Shown here: positions 1-11,619 of the stretch, one piece after another
How positions within the stretch are numbered: the stretch's first letter is position 1
Layout of the letters: every line of letters begins with the position of its first letter
Assembly (NCBI GenBank): GCA_905182985.1
Contig: CAJJDN010000002.1
Location: 721,649 to 771,529 of the forward strand
Direction of reading: 5' to 3'
From: Paramecium sonneborni
Taxonomy: Eukaryota; Ciliophora; Oligohymenophorea; Peniculida; Parameciidae
Length of the DNA: 49,881 nucleotides
Notes under the pieces: model-generated
What the model saw: the letters and a program-made list of their open reading frames with translations, nothing else
The model's database searches: none
Told to the model about the DNA's origin: nothing
Position numbers and translations under genes: made by a program

Positions 1-497
1 TTATTTTCTAAATGACTAATATGTTTTAATTTATTTAATTAATTAAATTTTATGAACAAAAAATCTGGCAAGTATTGTAAAAATTTAAAATGAGTATAAA
101 TCATAATTATAATTATGAATCCATAATTCTTAAAATTTCAACACCCAAAGATTGGATGTGTAAGAAATTGCTTTATTCTTTCAAATTTTAAATAAATTAT
201 ACTGTTATTTTTTTCTTAATTAGTTTACTTCTTTTCTTCATTGGGTTCTATAAATTTTAAAATATTTATTGAAAGTTAATTTTAAAGTTTAATGATATTA
301 AGCACAAAAACTGATGAGTTCATCTTTTCTTGTGAATTGTGATGTTTTTTTCACTGTTCTTCTATTTTTATCATATTCTTAAGATTAAGACATGATTGAA
401 ATAATCAAATTACTTGAAATGTTTATTTTGTATGTTTATCATAAATAGTTGATGTAAATCACTATATTTAATTTTATTCAATAATATAATATCTAAA
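1..497. other. AT-rich flank, no gene seen
   Basis: Neither strand holds a reading frame with convincing protein character in the ciliate code. It lies 3' of the minus-strand ORF that ends at 498, so it is probably that gene's downstream spacer. Confidence 0.4.
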
Positions 498-1421
498 TCA
501 TAAATTTTTGATCCCACATTACTTATTTGTGTGCTCAATAAAATTATCAGCTAATTCTTTCGAAATCTAATTTATTCCAAAGTAATTTGCAAAGTTTTAT
601 TCAACCTATTACAAACTTAATTATTTTCTGTCAATCAAATATGATATTATGTATCTTTCAAAAATTTTCTTTTTCAAAATGGATTCTTATTGATATTTAA
701 TTTATACCTAAGCATTAAATTTCTATCCATTGTAATTGATTAAGCATACTTATATAGATTAGGTTTACATAAAATCTTAATAAAAATTATAAGATTTAAT
801 TGCATTAGAAATCCAACCTATAGGAAATACTTGAGATTATTAAATAAAATCGATAATCATATCTGAATTAATACCCAACATTTTTAACCAATTTTTATTA
901 ACACTTCTGTTACATCCTATCACAATTTAATTATTATCAACAATAAATTCAATAATTTCTTGAGGCATCTCTAATTATTTTGGTGAAAATAAATTTTTTT
1001 TATTCTCGAAACCTACTTAAAAGTTTGAAACTTACTCTAAAAATAAATAAAATGGAAAATTTATTTTTAGTTCAAATAATTTATTTTATTGATAAGGTAA
1101 GCAATTAAAGATAAGATCATTTTTTTAGTTTGACACTGCCATAATTTTGAATTAAATAGAAAAATTATCCTTAAGTAAATGTCCAAATGTATGTCTACCT
1201 TTTTCGTTTGGCTTAGAAACTTCTTGTGACTACTTTTCTTCTTTAATTAATGGTCTTATTAATTCACATATATATTTGGCTTCATGTTTAGGTGTATTTG
1301 ATTATTTGAATTCTTTACGAATAATTTATTTTTCCTTTTTCATATTCACTTTCTTAATTTATTTGTTAAGGAGGTTGTTAAAATGAGACAAATTTAATGA
1401 AGGATCAATAGAAAAATTCAT
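498..1421 (-). CDS. Uncharacterised protein, probably 5'-incomplete
   Basis: I do not recognise this protein. On the minus strand a frame read with TAA/TAG as Gln is open from about 1640 down to a TGA at 498-500, roughly 380 codons. That is far longer than expected by chance even when TGA is the only stop. The first in-frame ATG is at 1419-1421 and gives 307 aa. The N-terminal part has a Lys/Arg-rich stretch (KQIKKVNMKKEKQ), and a later part around VIGCNRSVNKNWLKMLGI has the texture of a small sensory or PAS-like fold, which is only an impression. Coding character continues upstream of the ATG (residues like LQNPKSQLQNDALL), so another exon is likely. A candidate begins with ATG at 1930-1932, is hydrophobic near its start, and is followed by a possible 29-nt intron at 1667-1695, but I could not join it in frame. 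Confidence 0.4.
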
Positions 1422-1965
1422 TAATATTTTATTATCATCATCAATAGTTAAAGGTAATGATATTTAAACCAGAAAAATTGATAATAGTGCATCATTTTAC
1501 AATTAAGATTTAGGATTTTATAATTCAGATAAAAAGATTAAAAATTTTTTTGAATATAATTATATGAATGAAGCCTTTAATTAATTAAATTCAGATTAGA
1601 AATATATTAGCACTTAGTTATTAAAAAATTTTAATCATCAAATTTAATGATCTTAAATATTAAGAACTAAGGATTCTTCGTAATCATACATGTACTTGAT
1701 TAATTTTTTTTTTAATGTTTGACTGTGTGATTAAATTTGAAACAATTAAAAAGTATTAAATGATGTCACTAAGAATTTCTAAAGTAGGGGCATGACCAAA
1801 ACATGTATTTTAAATATCACCATAGAAATACAATATTAAAATTTAAAGAAAAACGATCAAGAAAAATTTCCTTCGAATGATAATAGTTTAACTGCTTTAA
1901 AACTATTTCATTTTAAATTCATCAATCTCCATTACTTTATTGATTCAAATTTAATATATTTGATT

Positions 1966-3661
1966 ACTTTTAGACAAGAGACAAAATATTCAAACCATAA
2001 CTTTCTGTTTGATTTGACATCAATGAAGTTATTTAAATTTTTTATCTTTTGTTTTTCTATCTTTCCTAACTTTTTCAAACTAGTTGCTATCGATTATGTT
2101 TCATAGCTATACTTTATATTATCTAAAATTGTTCTATTATAACCAGATATCATTACTTTTAATGGAATTGCCTATTTCAAATATCATAATCTTAACATTT
2201 TGGTTTCTTAACAATCAATATGCCATCATTAATTTAAACATTTAAGCTATAACATGATTTTAATCACTTCACTTAAAAATCCTTATTTTTATTCATAATA
2301 TTGGTCTCAATATTAATTTATATGACAATGAACAATAATTCTTAGAGATAGTTAAATATTAGATCATAAATTTATTAAGAAAAGGATATCTATAGAACTT
2401 ATTTTTAATGCTTTTTTAAATAAGAATTGTCTTAAATACAACTTTCTCAAGTATACGTTGTACTTGGATTACATTTAATTTGTTTAACAAGTATATATGA
2501 CAATAATTTTCTCACGTCAGTGAATCCTTCTAAACTAATAAAAAATTTAGATCCTCTTTTTTAAACAATAAAATCATTAGTAATAAGGATTGCATTACTT
2601 ATTATCTATGCATTACATATATATACCTTTTTTAAAGAATATTAAATAACAAAAAATTTAAACAAGAATATCTGATCAATAATAATATATAATTATAATG
2701 TTAAAAAGAAAACTTAGAAAATTCATTTAGTTTTACTGAGCATCTTATTTCTCATTCAAAAACTTGCTTTCTAATTTGAGATTTCATTAAAAATCTAAAT
2801 ATTCTGGGAAAAAAATAACAAATTTTGTTAAATTATTTTAATTTAATGATTGTATAAATTTAAATATATTATATATGGTAATTTTATATTTAATTAAAAA
2901 TTTTTATATATTTAGAACTAATATAAAAGTATTAGAAATATAAAATTATATTCATTCAAAAAACAGGTTCCATTTATCATCAACAAAAATCATAAGAATA
3001 TCTACAAATTTTGAATGTCTAAATCAAGTCCAAATATCAAAATTTACGTTTATATAGATAAAATTAATTGTAATTTAGATTATCAGATTTAGTTTTTTTT
3101 AAGTAGTATAGATTATTCATTTAAGGTTTTTATTTTAGGAATGATGTATTTAAATACTTTCAGTTAATCAAATTTAACCAGATTCCTTACTCTTTTTATC
3201 TTTTTGGTCTTGCTACACTTTACCTATATACATAATTGCCAAAATACACTAAAGTAATCATTAAAAAAATGATATTTATTTATTAAACTTCAAAATTTCA
3301 ACACTTAAATGAAATCAATTTGAAATATTTTCATGAAAGCTTATAACATATCTTTTAATATTCATTCTTAGAATTAGTAAGAATAAGGAAAATTATTAAG
3401 TATAAGGCTTAGCTTATATATCGATAAAATATAAATTAATAAATTTCAGAGAGTTATTTTTTGCACTCACCTAAAACTGATTTTCTGATTTTTTATAATT
3501 GAAGTTTACAAATTTTAATTAAAGATTTTTTGTGTATAAATTCGAAAGATATATATTTTTAGATTTTAAATAATATAGATGTACTAGAAGTTATGCTAAA
3601 GTATAACTAATTAATTTAAGAAATCAAGTAATATAATATATTAATAATGTATTTAATGTTT
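1966..3661. other. Gene-poor AT-rich stretch
   Basis: About 1.7 kb with no reading frame I would defend. A plus-strand frame from 2030 and a minus-strand frame around 2200-2000 are open for 50-90 codons, but their residues are dominated by F, I, L, N and Y, as random AT-rich DNA gives. Part may belong to upstream exons of the ORF at 498-1421. Confidence 0.35.
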
Positions 3662-5629
3662 TCAAGATCTTGATCTCAGATATGGTATAGAATTAGGTTA
3701 ATCTTCTGAATAATCAACATCTACGATTGAATGAGATCTTTTATAATCTGGTTCTGAAACTTGAAGATTAAGACTAAGTTTTTAATTAAAAATTTAGTCT
3801 AATTTAGTTTGATCTTTATTTAAAGTTTAAAATAATTCTAAAATGTCTTCATCTAAGATTTAAATGATATTTTTATCTATTTAACTTAATTCGTTTTTCT
3901 TTTTTAATTTTGCAAAAGACATAAAAGCCTCTTGGAGTTTTAAAAGATCTGATTTTTCATCTTATAATATGAATTAATAAGCTTTTTTTGATTCAATTTC
4001 TTTAACTTTTTTTTCTGCATCATCTCCAAAAAGAGCAGAAGGTATAACAGGTTTTGGTAAATAATTAAATAATTATAATTAGTCTTCATTTAATAATACA
4101 AGTTTTAATTTGTCTATTTCATAAATTTTAGATATAATATAAGCAACATCTAATTTAGACATAAATTTATCAGTTGCATATTAAATTTACATCGATTCCT
4201 TTTTCTTACACCCAAAACTCATAACAATCATATCTCTTAATGTTAAATTTAAAGACTACTTTTTAGACTTTAGAAACTAACTCATTGTTTTAGAGTCTTA
4301 GATTTTTTCAAAATTCTTTGATTTATGAGATTTACCTAAAGATTTAGAGAATGAAGATTTTTTAATATCAAAATCTAATACTCTTTAAGATGATTATTAT
4401 TTAGGTGATGAAACAATAAAATTATCCTAAATTGGTTGATCATCATCTAAATAATCTATGGCATTTTCAAATCGAAATAATTTATTGGCCATTTATAGAT
4501 TCATAAATTTTTAGATTAAAGGTCTTAAAAAACTACAAATGGATAAAAATAAAACTTGATAAAGCCCACCTATTGTACTTAAAATAGCTTAAACTTTAGA
4601 ATAAGATCTAGAATATTCAGCCTATCTTTGATCAAGAGTAATATAATGAAGAATTAAAAATTAATCATTATATTCTTCTTATGATTCACGATTAGTGTAC
4701 TAAATTAAACTAGAAGATTCAGATTTATCATCAGCTATAAGTCCATTGTCAGTTATGACATTTGTCACTTTTAAATTTTAAATAATAGTTTTTGAATTAG
4801 CAATTGACAATGTTGTATATTAAAGTGAAATATATTCTGAAAACGGGTATCCTGGTTGTTTCATTTATACTAAATTATCTGATAAATGAACAACATAATA
4901 TCCTGTTTTCAATTCTTATTAAATACTTTCTTTAGGAGCACATAAATTGTAAGAACTAGAATTCTTACATTCCTAAATCATAATGGTGATGTACGAAAAG
5001 GTTTTGCCAGCAATTTGACCTTATAAAATCTAAGATTTATTTAAAATTAATTACTGGTGGTGTTTTATGCCATTATTCTGAATTTAGACATTAAACATTG
5101 CCTAAGTTGATAGATTAAAAATATTATTTTTAAACATTTGTAACGAAATGTTTATCACTACATGCTTCTGTAGGGTATTCTGTACAACTTAGATACTAGA
5201 ATCAAAAAAGATACTTCTGTTGTATTTTAGTTTTGCCTGTTTACTCATCTATAACTCTTAACCTCTGGCAATTTTTTACTGTAATCGTAAAATGGGTATT
5301 TAATGTTGCAAGACTGTTCAAACTTAAATTTGCAATGGAAATTGCCATCGTAAAGTTATTCATCAGCAAAGGAACAGGCTTTAATAATTAAATTGTCTTA
5401 CAGCAGTATCAGTCATTTAATACTCTGAAAATACAACAATAGGGTTTTTTCGATCATATAATTATTTGATTTAATAAATTAAATATAGTATACAGATTGT
5501 TGTAATAGCTGATGAACAAAACAACCCAGTTGAAGTAGTGAATTTATTTTTTTTCAAAATTCTCAACACAGGAGGTTATCCAAACATATCTAATCCACTC
5601 ATAAGTCCCTGTAAGCTATTTTTAAGCAT
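3662..5629 (-). CDS. Ciliate multi-spanning membrane protein (family of unknown function)
   Basis: The protein is 630 aa in four exons; introns are 5379-5401 (23 nt), 5188-5214 (27 nt) and 5030-5054 (25 nt). It starts MLKNSLQGLMSGLDMFGQPP, runs into a first membrane segment (residues about 40-60), then a Cys-containing extracellular region with CTEYPTEAC and a later CKNSSSYNLCAP. It re-enters the membrane at the signature RSYSKVQAILSTIGGLYQV. After a second hydrophobic segment it has a cytosolic tail of about 290 aa rich in K, S, E and Q. From memory, the FDMFG-type start, the short Cys motif and the R-Y-x-K-x-Q...GG motif mark a large membrane protein family in Paramecium and Tetrahymena with no assigned role. 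Removal of each intron restores the frame exactly; the 27-nt intron carries an in-frame TGA. The start is the first ATG after the upstream stop. Confidence 0.85.
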
Positions 5630-5720
5630 TTATGAATTCTTTTTTTGGTATTTTAACATAATTTCTCTTTTTGATATTTTTTAAAACCAATTATTTATTT
5701 TAACATAAATTGTTTGCTTA

Positions 5721-6055
5721 ATGGATTTTACTAGTGTCAAATTTCAGATAACGATCGCCCAAATAAAATAAGAAGAATTCTTATATTAAGGAGATAAAGT
5801 TTAAATTCAAACAAATGATAAATTACTCGATTTTAAATTAAAAAGCAAAAGGGGGTAATTGATTAAGAAAATCATGCCTATTTCTATAATGTAGATAAAG
5901 AAGATACCTAAAGATTAATAAGATTTAGACTAGAGTATTCAATCAATTTTAAGGTAATTAAATAATCTAGTATATAGAGTGCAATTCTTTTGACAGCATT
6001 TAATTGTCAAAATCCATTTATTTATTTAGTGCTAGATTTCTTAAGAATAAGTTGA
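5721..6055 (+). CDS. Small uncharacterised protein with apparent single-base frameshift
   Basis: The first frame reads MDFTSVKFQITIAQIKQEE and later QGDKVQIQTNDKLLDFKLKSKRG. It then meets a run of five G at about 5851. If the run is read as six G, the frame continues VIDQENHAYFYNVDKEDTQRLIRFRLEY, crosses a 24-nt intron at 5955-5978, and ends SAILLTAFNCQNP...VLDFLRIS with TGA at 6053-6055. The corrected length is a multiple of three, about 103 aa. Both halves look coding, so an indel in the G run (error or real lesion) is the simplest reading. Hydrophobic codons continue for another 260 bases downstream, so the 3' end is uncertain. No family recognised. Confidence 0.45.
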
Positions 6056-7502
6056 AATTTGATGTTTTCTTCAATATTCATAAGATTTATCTTTTAGGGT
6101 TATTTTAGGCATTTTTACCTTTTATTTTTAAAATAAAAAGTTATGCCTTAGAGTGCAATAAGGTTATGAGAAATTTTAGATTGAAAAGGAAGTATAAGAG
6201 ATAAGAAAAATAAATCTAAGATTATGATTTACATCATTATTGTTTAAGTTCTTTTTAAATTTTAATCTAATAAATATTAAGTTAATTAAAGAAAATAAAT
6301 GCATTTATGTTTACATGATATATACAGCTATTATTACTAATAATAATTTAAAGCGCATATAATTTTAAATAATAATTAAATATATTATAGATTTATTAAA
6401 AAATAAGAATTAAATCTGTTAAATTATCAATTCTGAATACAATAATTTTAGAGAAGAATATCTAATTGGAAGATTTGAAGAAAGGCTTATATTTTGGTTT
6501 ATTTTTCTCTTAATTAACTTTCAAAGAATAATACATTATTTTAAATTAAATTAATATAATATTTGAGTAAACAACTGCTGAAAGTCTAAATTATATATTA
6601 ATTTAAATATATTTTTCGAATAATCATAAAGGATATAAAGATGGAAAATTCACTTAAAGGAATTGTTTTGAATCAATTAATTGTAATGTAGGAAATAAAA
6701 TTAAGGGAAATAATACCTAATGTGTGTATTTTTTAAAGAAAAGTGTACAATAAAATCAATTTTAGCAAATACTCTAAATCCTTTTTAGTTATGTTATATT
6801 AATTTTAATATTTTTTTAAGTTATATCTATTTCATAATTCATGCTTGTTTTAAACGTACGTATTCGTTTTATTATCTCTTAGAATTTTTCTTGTATTTAT
6901 CTATCTTTTATGACAAAGGATGTTCTTTTTTTTGGATTATATATAATGATAAAATATTTCTTTTCATTTTCCATATATCTATATAATTCATCAAAACATG
7001 TAAGGCTGCTTTATATTAAGAAATTTCTTATTTTATCTTTTGAAAGATGTATGACAATATTTTATCATTATGATTCGCTCCATTTTTGTAAATTAAACAA
7101 TTTGCAAAATTACTTTCTTCATATGTTTACTTTTCTCTCAAAATTTAAATTACTTAATAAAATTTTATTATAAGAATCTTTACATATCTTTATGATTCTG
7201 TGTAATTATTTGTCTTGTTTGATATATCTTTTAAATTTTCTATTGTTATTTCAAATATTAATATAAGATATATTGAGGTTCCATTTTTTGATTAGTCATT
7301 TTAATTTTAGTTATTAATTGTATGACTTTGTATTTTTTGAGAAGAATCTTTAAATTACTATTTATTCAAATAAATTAAAAGTTAATGATCTAAAATTAAA
7401 GAGAAATCATTTTTATGATTTGAATTGTCAACCAAATTTATTTTTTAATTAAGCTTTTCTTGTAACAATATAGTAATTATTTTTATAAATAAATTATATA
7501 TT
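6056..7502. other. Spacer with only weak ORFs
   Basis: Open frames exist at about 6030-6318, 6640-6912 and 6910-7173, but their composition is mostly F, L, I, Y and N, and none has a motif or a convincing intron structure. A short piece near 6625-6770 (GYKDGKFTQRNCFESINCNV) looks somewhat more protein-like and could be an exon remnant. Nothing here is firm. Confidence 0.3.
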
Positions 7503-8232
7503 ATGTCAGCTCTTAAGACATTAATGAAAATGCCATAATCTAAATTAGCATCAAAATGTATAGCCTTAGAAGAATTGTTATAGCGGTATTATTAGTTTGA
7601 AGAAGTTCATTATGATTTATAAAGCAAATACTAAATTCTTTAAGAAAAATTTGAGAAAATTAGTCAACAACATATTTAATTAATGCAAAATGTATAAAAT
7701 GATAAAGACTCATTTTCTTAAAAAAGTTAAAAAAGATTGGATTCTTATCTCAACTGCACAGAAAGAATCGAATTGTGTGCAATTGAAGATCTCGAAACAT
7801 AAAAAGTTATTGAAGAATTGAAGTAATAAAATCAAAAAATGAAGGAGGAAGTATTTCTAAATAAATAAGAATATTTAAGATTATAATAAATGTATCTTAA
7901 TTTCTATATAGGTTTGAGTAATCTTAGACTGAACTATTTCGATCAGCTTCTATTAAAACTGCTTCTGATTCTAAATATAATTCTCTTATTGATGATAAAA
8001 ATAACGATTCAGTTTAATCTTATAAAAATGAAATTGCCAGATTAAATAAAATCGTAGTTTCCATTTTTTATTGTAGGTCACATCTTTGAGACTTGAATTA
8101 TGCCATTATAAAACTAGAGAATTTGATGAAGAGTGGATGAAAGCTTAACTAATTAAATATTAAAAATAATCATAGATTTCAAGCAATCATAATAATAAAT
8201 CTTTTGAAATTCTTGATTATGTTGATAATTGA
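7503..8232 (+). CDS. Coiled-coil protein
   Basis: The protein is 228 aa in three exons, with introns 7892-7911 (20 nt) and 8054-8076 (23 nt). It starts MSALKTLMKMPQSKLASKC. Most of it is charged and Gln-rich with heptad-like spacing of L, I and M (EELLQRYYQFEEVHYDLQ, then EDLETQKVIEELKQQNQ), as expected for a long coiled coil. The last 50 residues (SLRLELCHYKTREFDEEWMK) are less regular. There is no membrane segment or signal peptide. Such proteins are common among ciliate basal body and cortex components, but nothing in the sequence fixes a location. The second exon ends with a Ser/Thr-rich stretch that could be phosphorylated. Confidence 0.75.
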
Positions 8233-8911
8233 TATATCAAATTTATTTAATGAATTCTTATTATTATTGTTATATAATAAATATTAATAACATAATTCTT
8301 TTTATCAATTACTTTTTATTATTTTTTGGTTTGCATGTCTTATTCCTTAAAAAATTAAAGTATAACATTAAATTTTGTAGAATAATAGCATTACAATTTT
8401 ATAGCTTTAAACAAAATTTATCATTATCTGATTGATATTAAATGTAAAATATGTTTAGAAAATTTATTCATTTTCACAAAAATAATTAGATAAATAATAG
8501 ATAATCAATTTACTTATATTGAAAATATATTTTATATTCTTAAATCTAAAACAATTTTTATTAAATATGATTTAAATTAAATATTATTTACTTAAAAATG
8601 ACTGAGCATTTAATTAATTTGAAATCAATTATATTAATCTTTATATGTAAAATATTAGTTTAACATAGTTTTTATGCAATACTTACTTATTTTTGTTATT
8701 CTTTTTTTAACTGTGTGTATTAGATTTCTATAAATGATAAATTAGCTTGGTCTTATGATAGAATAATTTTTATTTTGAGAAGCTCGTCTTAAGAATGTTC
8801 CCTTAAGATAGGGGTTTATTTTACTATTATTGAAATTAGTTAGAATAAGTACTTTTTAGATTATTGAAAAATTATAATTTAAAAGAAAATAAAAATATTT
8901 ATAATTATAAT
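8233..8911. other. AT-rich spacer
   Basis: This lies between the ends of two converging genes. A plus-strand standard-code ORF at 8229-8435 overlaps the stop of the upstream gene and is nearly all I, Y, F and L, so I treat it as chance. Nothing else is visible. Confidence 0.4.
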
Positions 8912-9295
8912 TCATTAAGGATCTTATTGATTTCCCGAGACTGATAATAAATATTGTGATATTTAATCAAACTCTTGTGACATCTATTTTACAAATAATA
9001 CAAATACATTATTAAACAGCATAGTTAAATCATCAAATTATTACATAAGTTCATTAATATAAGTATCTTCATTATAAATAAGTTGATCTTAAGGTTCAAC
9101 TGTTTGAGGGTTATTTTCAATATTATTTTAAGATTATGTTTATACTTTTATTAATTTTTAATCTTTATTAGAATCAACAACAGTCTCATTTTGAATTGGT
9201 TATTAACCTATAGGGATTTAGTCTTATTAAAGTAGATATTTATTCTAATTCTCCATTTTCCTTTAATTACTGCTGTTACTAGCAAAACAACCCAT
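8912..9295 (-). CDS. Small Gln-rich protein with MGC lipid-anchor N-terminus
   Basis: The protein is 127 aa in a single exon. The N-terminus MGCFASNSS has Gly2, Cys3 and Ser6, the usual pattern for N-myristoylation at Gly2 plus palmitoylation at Cys3, which would anchor the protein to a membrane. The rest is polar and Gln/Asn-rich (QQDQIPIGQQPIQNE) with an acidic segment and a C-terminal part containing MLFNNVFVLFVKQMSQEF, probably an amphipathic helix. No enzyme motif. It is followed 97 bp further along the same strand order by another MG-starting small protein, so the two may be related in role. The start is clear because the lipidation motif needs this ATG. Confidence 0.75.
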
Positions 9296-9392
9296 TATTT
9301 TAATTTTATTTATTATCCTTTGAATGAATATTAAGAAAGAGTGGATAAGAATTATAACAATTCTATTAATTATACATAAATATTAGATGTTA

Positions 9393-9753
9393 TCATGAGG
9401 ATTATTCTCTTAATTCTTTCATCATAGCTTCTATTTCTTTATCCACCTTTTATATAGATGATTTTATTACTTCATCAATTGATTTGATTAATTCATCAAA
9501 AGCTTATTACACTTGTTATTCTAAAGGGTCTAATTCAGGATCCTCTTTTTTAAACTATTAAATTATATCTAAAATATACTGGTGGTGGATTTTCTTTCTA
9601 TTATATAGATTGACTCATAGTTTGAGATCTTTAAATTGTTGTCTCTGTTATATCAATAGACTTTTGTGACTTTGTTTACTCATTTTAAGTGCTTTTAGGC
9701 TTGTTATTATCATTATTATTATTGTTGTTATTGTTGTTATTGCTGTTTCCCAT
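9393..9753 (-). CDS. Small MGN-starting protein, probably N-myristoylated
   Basis: The protein is 111 aa in two exons, with a 25-nt intron at 9555-9579. MGNSNN at the start fits an N-myristoyltransferase substrate, but without a Cys next to it. A run of about a dozen Asn/Asp codons follows, then Ser/Thr/Gln-rich sequence (SQKSIDITETTIQRSQ), the short PPPFKKEDPELDPLEQ, and a charged C-terminal helix (IKSSIQKVDKEIEAMMKEL). The intron sits right after a Pro triplet, and its removal avoids an early TGA. It sits between the MGC gene and the WDR26-like gene, all on the minus strand with 97-120 bp gaps. Confidence 0.75.
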
Positions 9754-9873
9754 TTATAATTTAATCTAAAATAATAATAGAAAAAATCTATATGTTTTCT
9801 TTTTTTTTAATATCTTTTATAAAATATTCAAGCATTTTTAATAAATTAATTATTATTATATATATATATAAAT

Positions 9874-11573
9874 TCACATATCTCCATCACTACTTTCCTT
9901 ATCTTCCTCTTACATAGATTATCTACTACTACTCAATTGATCTTATCTAGCAATTCTTTATAAGAAATTTAAGATTTATTGCATTCCTGGTGGTGGTCTT
10001 GGAAATGAATGTCTTTATTGTTAAGATCTAACATCTTCAATGGTTTACTATTATTGCTATAGTTATTTTTTTAAATCCTTTTATTAATACACATAAACTT
10101 AGTTTTTTGTAGGATGAAACTTAATACACTTTATTTCTTTTTCTTAATCTGATATCTATTTTATACCAATTCTTTACTTAATATTTTTCAATTGGTTAAC
10201 TTGATTTTTAGATGTGCCAAACTAATAATTCCCCTTTTTATGTTCCTGCTGCTATTAAATTACTATTAAGCCATCCAATATCAAATTAAGGACTTAATGT
10301 TGTTACACTTGAACTTGGTTGAAATACTTTAATTATTTATAATCCAGGTAATGAATATAAAAACAATTAAGATATTATTTCATTAATGAATGTTAAAACA
10401 TAATTAAATTGCTTATCTACAATAGAATTCTCTATATTTTAAGTACTTACAGCATATGATATCTACTGTTTTGTATATAATTATAACAAACTTATTTTAT
10501 TTTGACTAGTTAAAAGCATAACTTCTTTTTATTAATTACTATGTAATTTTAAAAGTTTCTCTTCAATTTTTAATCCTCCCTTTCTTTCACTATCATTCCA
10601 TTCATAAAGCCATCCATCTATTGAAATAGTATAGATGTCATATTCATTTTTCTATTTTTTTTTTGATTAATCATATAATACAAATGTGAAACATTGAACT
10701 TTTGCATGATGTCCCTCAAGTCTATATTTTTTTTATGTTTCTAAATTATACACAAAAACTGTAAAATCTTCAGAAGATGTTCCAATATATTTATTACAAG
10801 GTGAAAATAAAATTGATGTTATTGTACTAGAATGGCCTGTTTATACTTTTCTTGGTTTAGGTTAGAATTCTTTTGTTGAGTTTTCAAAATGATATAGATA
10901 AATTTAAAGACCATGTACTAATGCTTTATATTGACAGTTGAATGAGAATACACAATGAGTAATATTTTTCTTTTGGTTTATTATATTTAATTTAGGATTG
11001 CAAGAGTGCTTTAAAGTTATGTTATAATTTTATTCTAATTGATTATGGAATTGACATTCTAAGATTTGATTTGCTTTTGATTATTATATAAAGGTAACTA
11101 ATCTATTGGGTTCAATTAATCCAATTTATTTATAACACAATGAAATAATTTCATCTATCAATTCTTATTCTTGTTTGAGTTTAAGTTCTGGTAGATAGAG
11201 CATGGAAGAATAATGATGCTTTTATTATTCATCTAAATATTGATTTATGTTTATTACCTGAGCAAAATTTAGTGATTTGATTTCTCAATAATTAGATTGC
11301 TTCTTATACATTTTGTAATTTAAGTAGTTTAATATATTGTTATTCTAATACTTTCAACATACATTTTTATTTAGTGGATTCATCTACATATTGATTGAGA
11401 ATGGATTCTAATAATTAATTATCATAGTTTAAAATGGATTTAGTGATTAATTCTAGATTTGTAGGATCTAGTTTTATAAGTGATTGTTCTTGTAATTTGT
11501 GGAAGGTTTGGTCATATTTATTTTATCTTAAAAATTAGAGAATTAGTTTTATTTTTTCTTCCTTTATGTTCAT
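9874..11573 (-). CDS. WDR26/Gid7-like subunit of the GID/CTLH ubiquitin ligase
   Basis: The protein is 550 aa in three exons, with introns 11233-11257 (25 nt) and 10156-10177 (22 nt). The order is a LisH motif at residues about 3-30 (IKLILQFLRQNKYDQTFHKL), a CTLH region ending near residue 105 (EAIQLLRNQITKF), then a WD40 propeller from about residue 215. The clearest blade reads GHSSTITSILFSPCNKYIG followed by TSSEDFTVFVYNLE; another is GWLNSNLIAAGTQKGELLVW. LisH-CTLH-WD40 is the layout of WDR26/Gid7, a subunit of the multi-subunit E3 ligase that in yeast degrades gluconeogenic enzymes. The C-terminus is low complexity (RHSFPRPPPGM, then Ser and acidic residues), longer than in animals. The start is 46 bp from the start of the divergent CCT2 gene, so they probably share a promoter. 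Confidence 0.85.
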
Positions 11574-11619
11574 TTAATATTTGATTAAAAAAATTTCTTT
11601 TTTTAATTGACCATAAATA
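11574..11619. promoter_or_regulatory. Shared bidirectional promoter between WDR26-like and CCT2 genes
   Basis: Only 46 bp separate the two divergent start codons. Any promoter and both 5' untranslated leaders must fit here or overlap coding sequence. The segment is nearly pure A/T with T-runs on the plus strand; I cannot name a specific element. Confidence 0.5.

Noticed and set aside
10820..11040. A 20-nt GT..AG candidate intron (gtataaacaggccattctag) within the WDR26-like gene
   Set aside because: Reading through gives a perfect WD40 start (VQTGHSSTITSI); removing it would break the blade.
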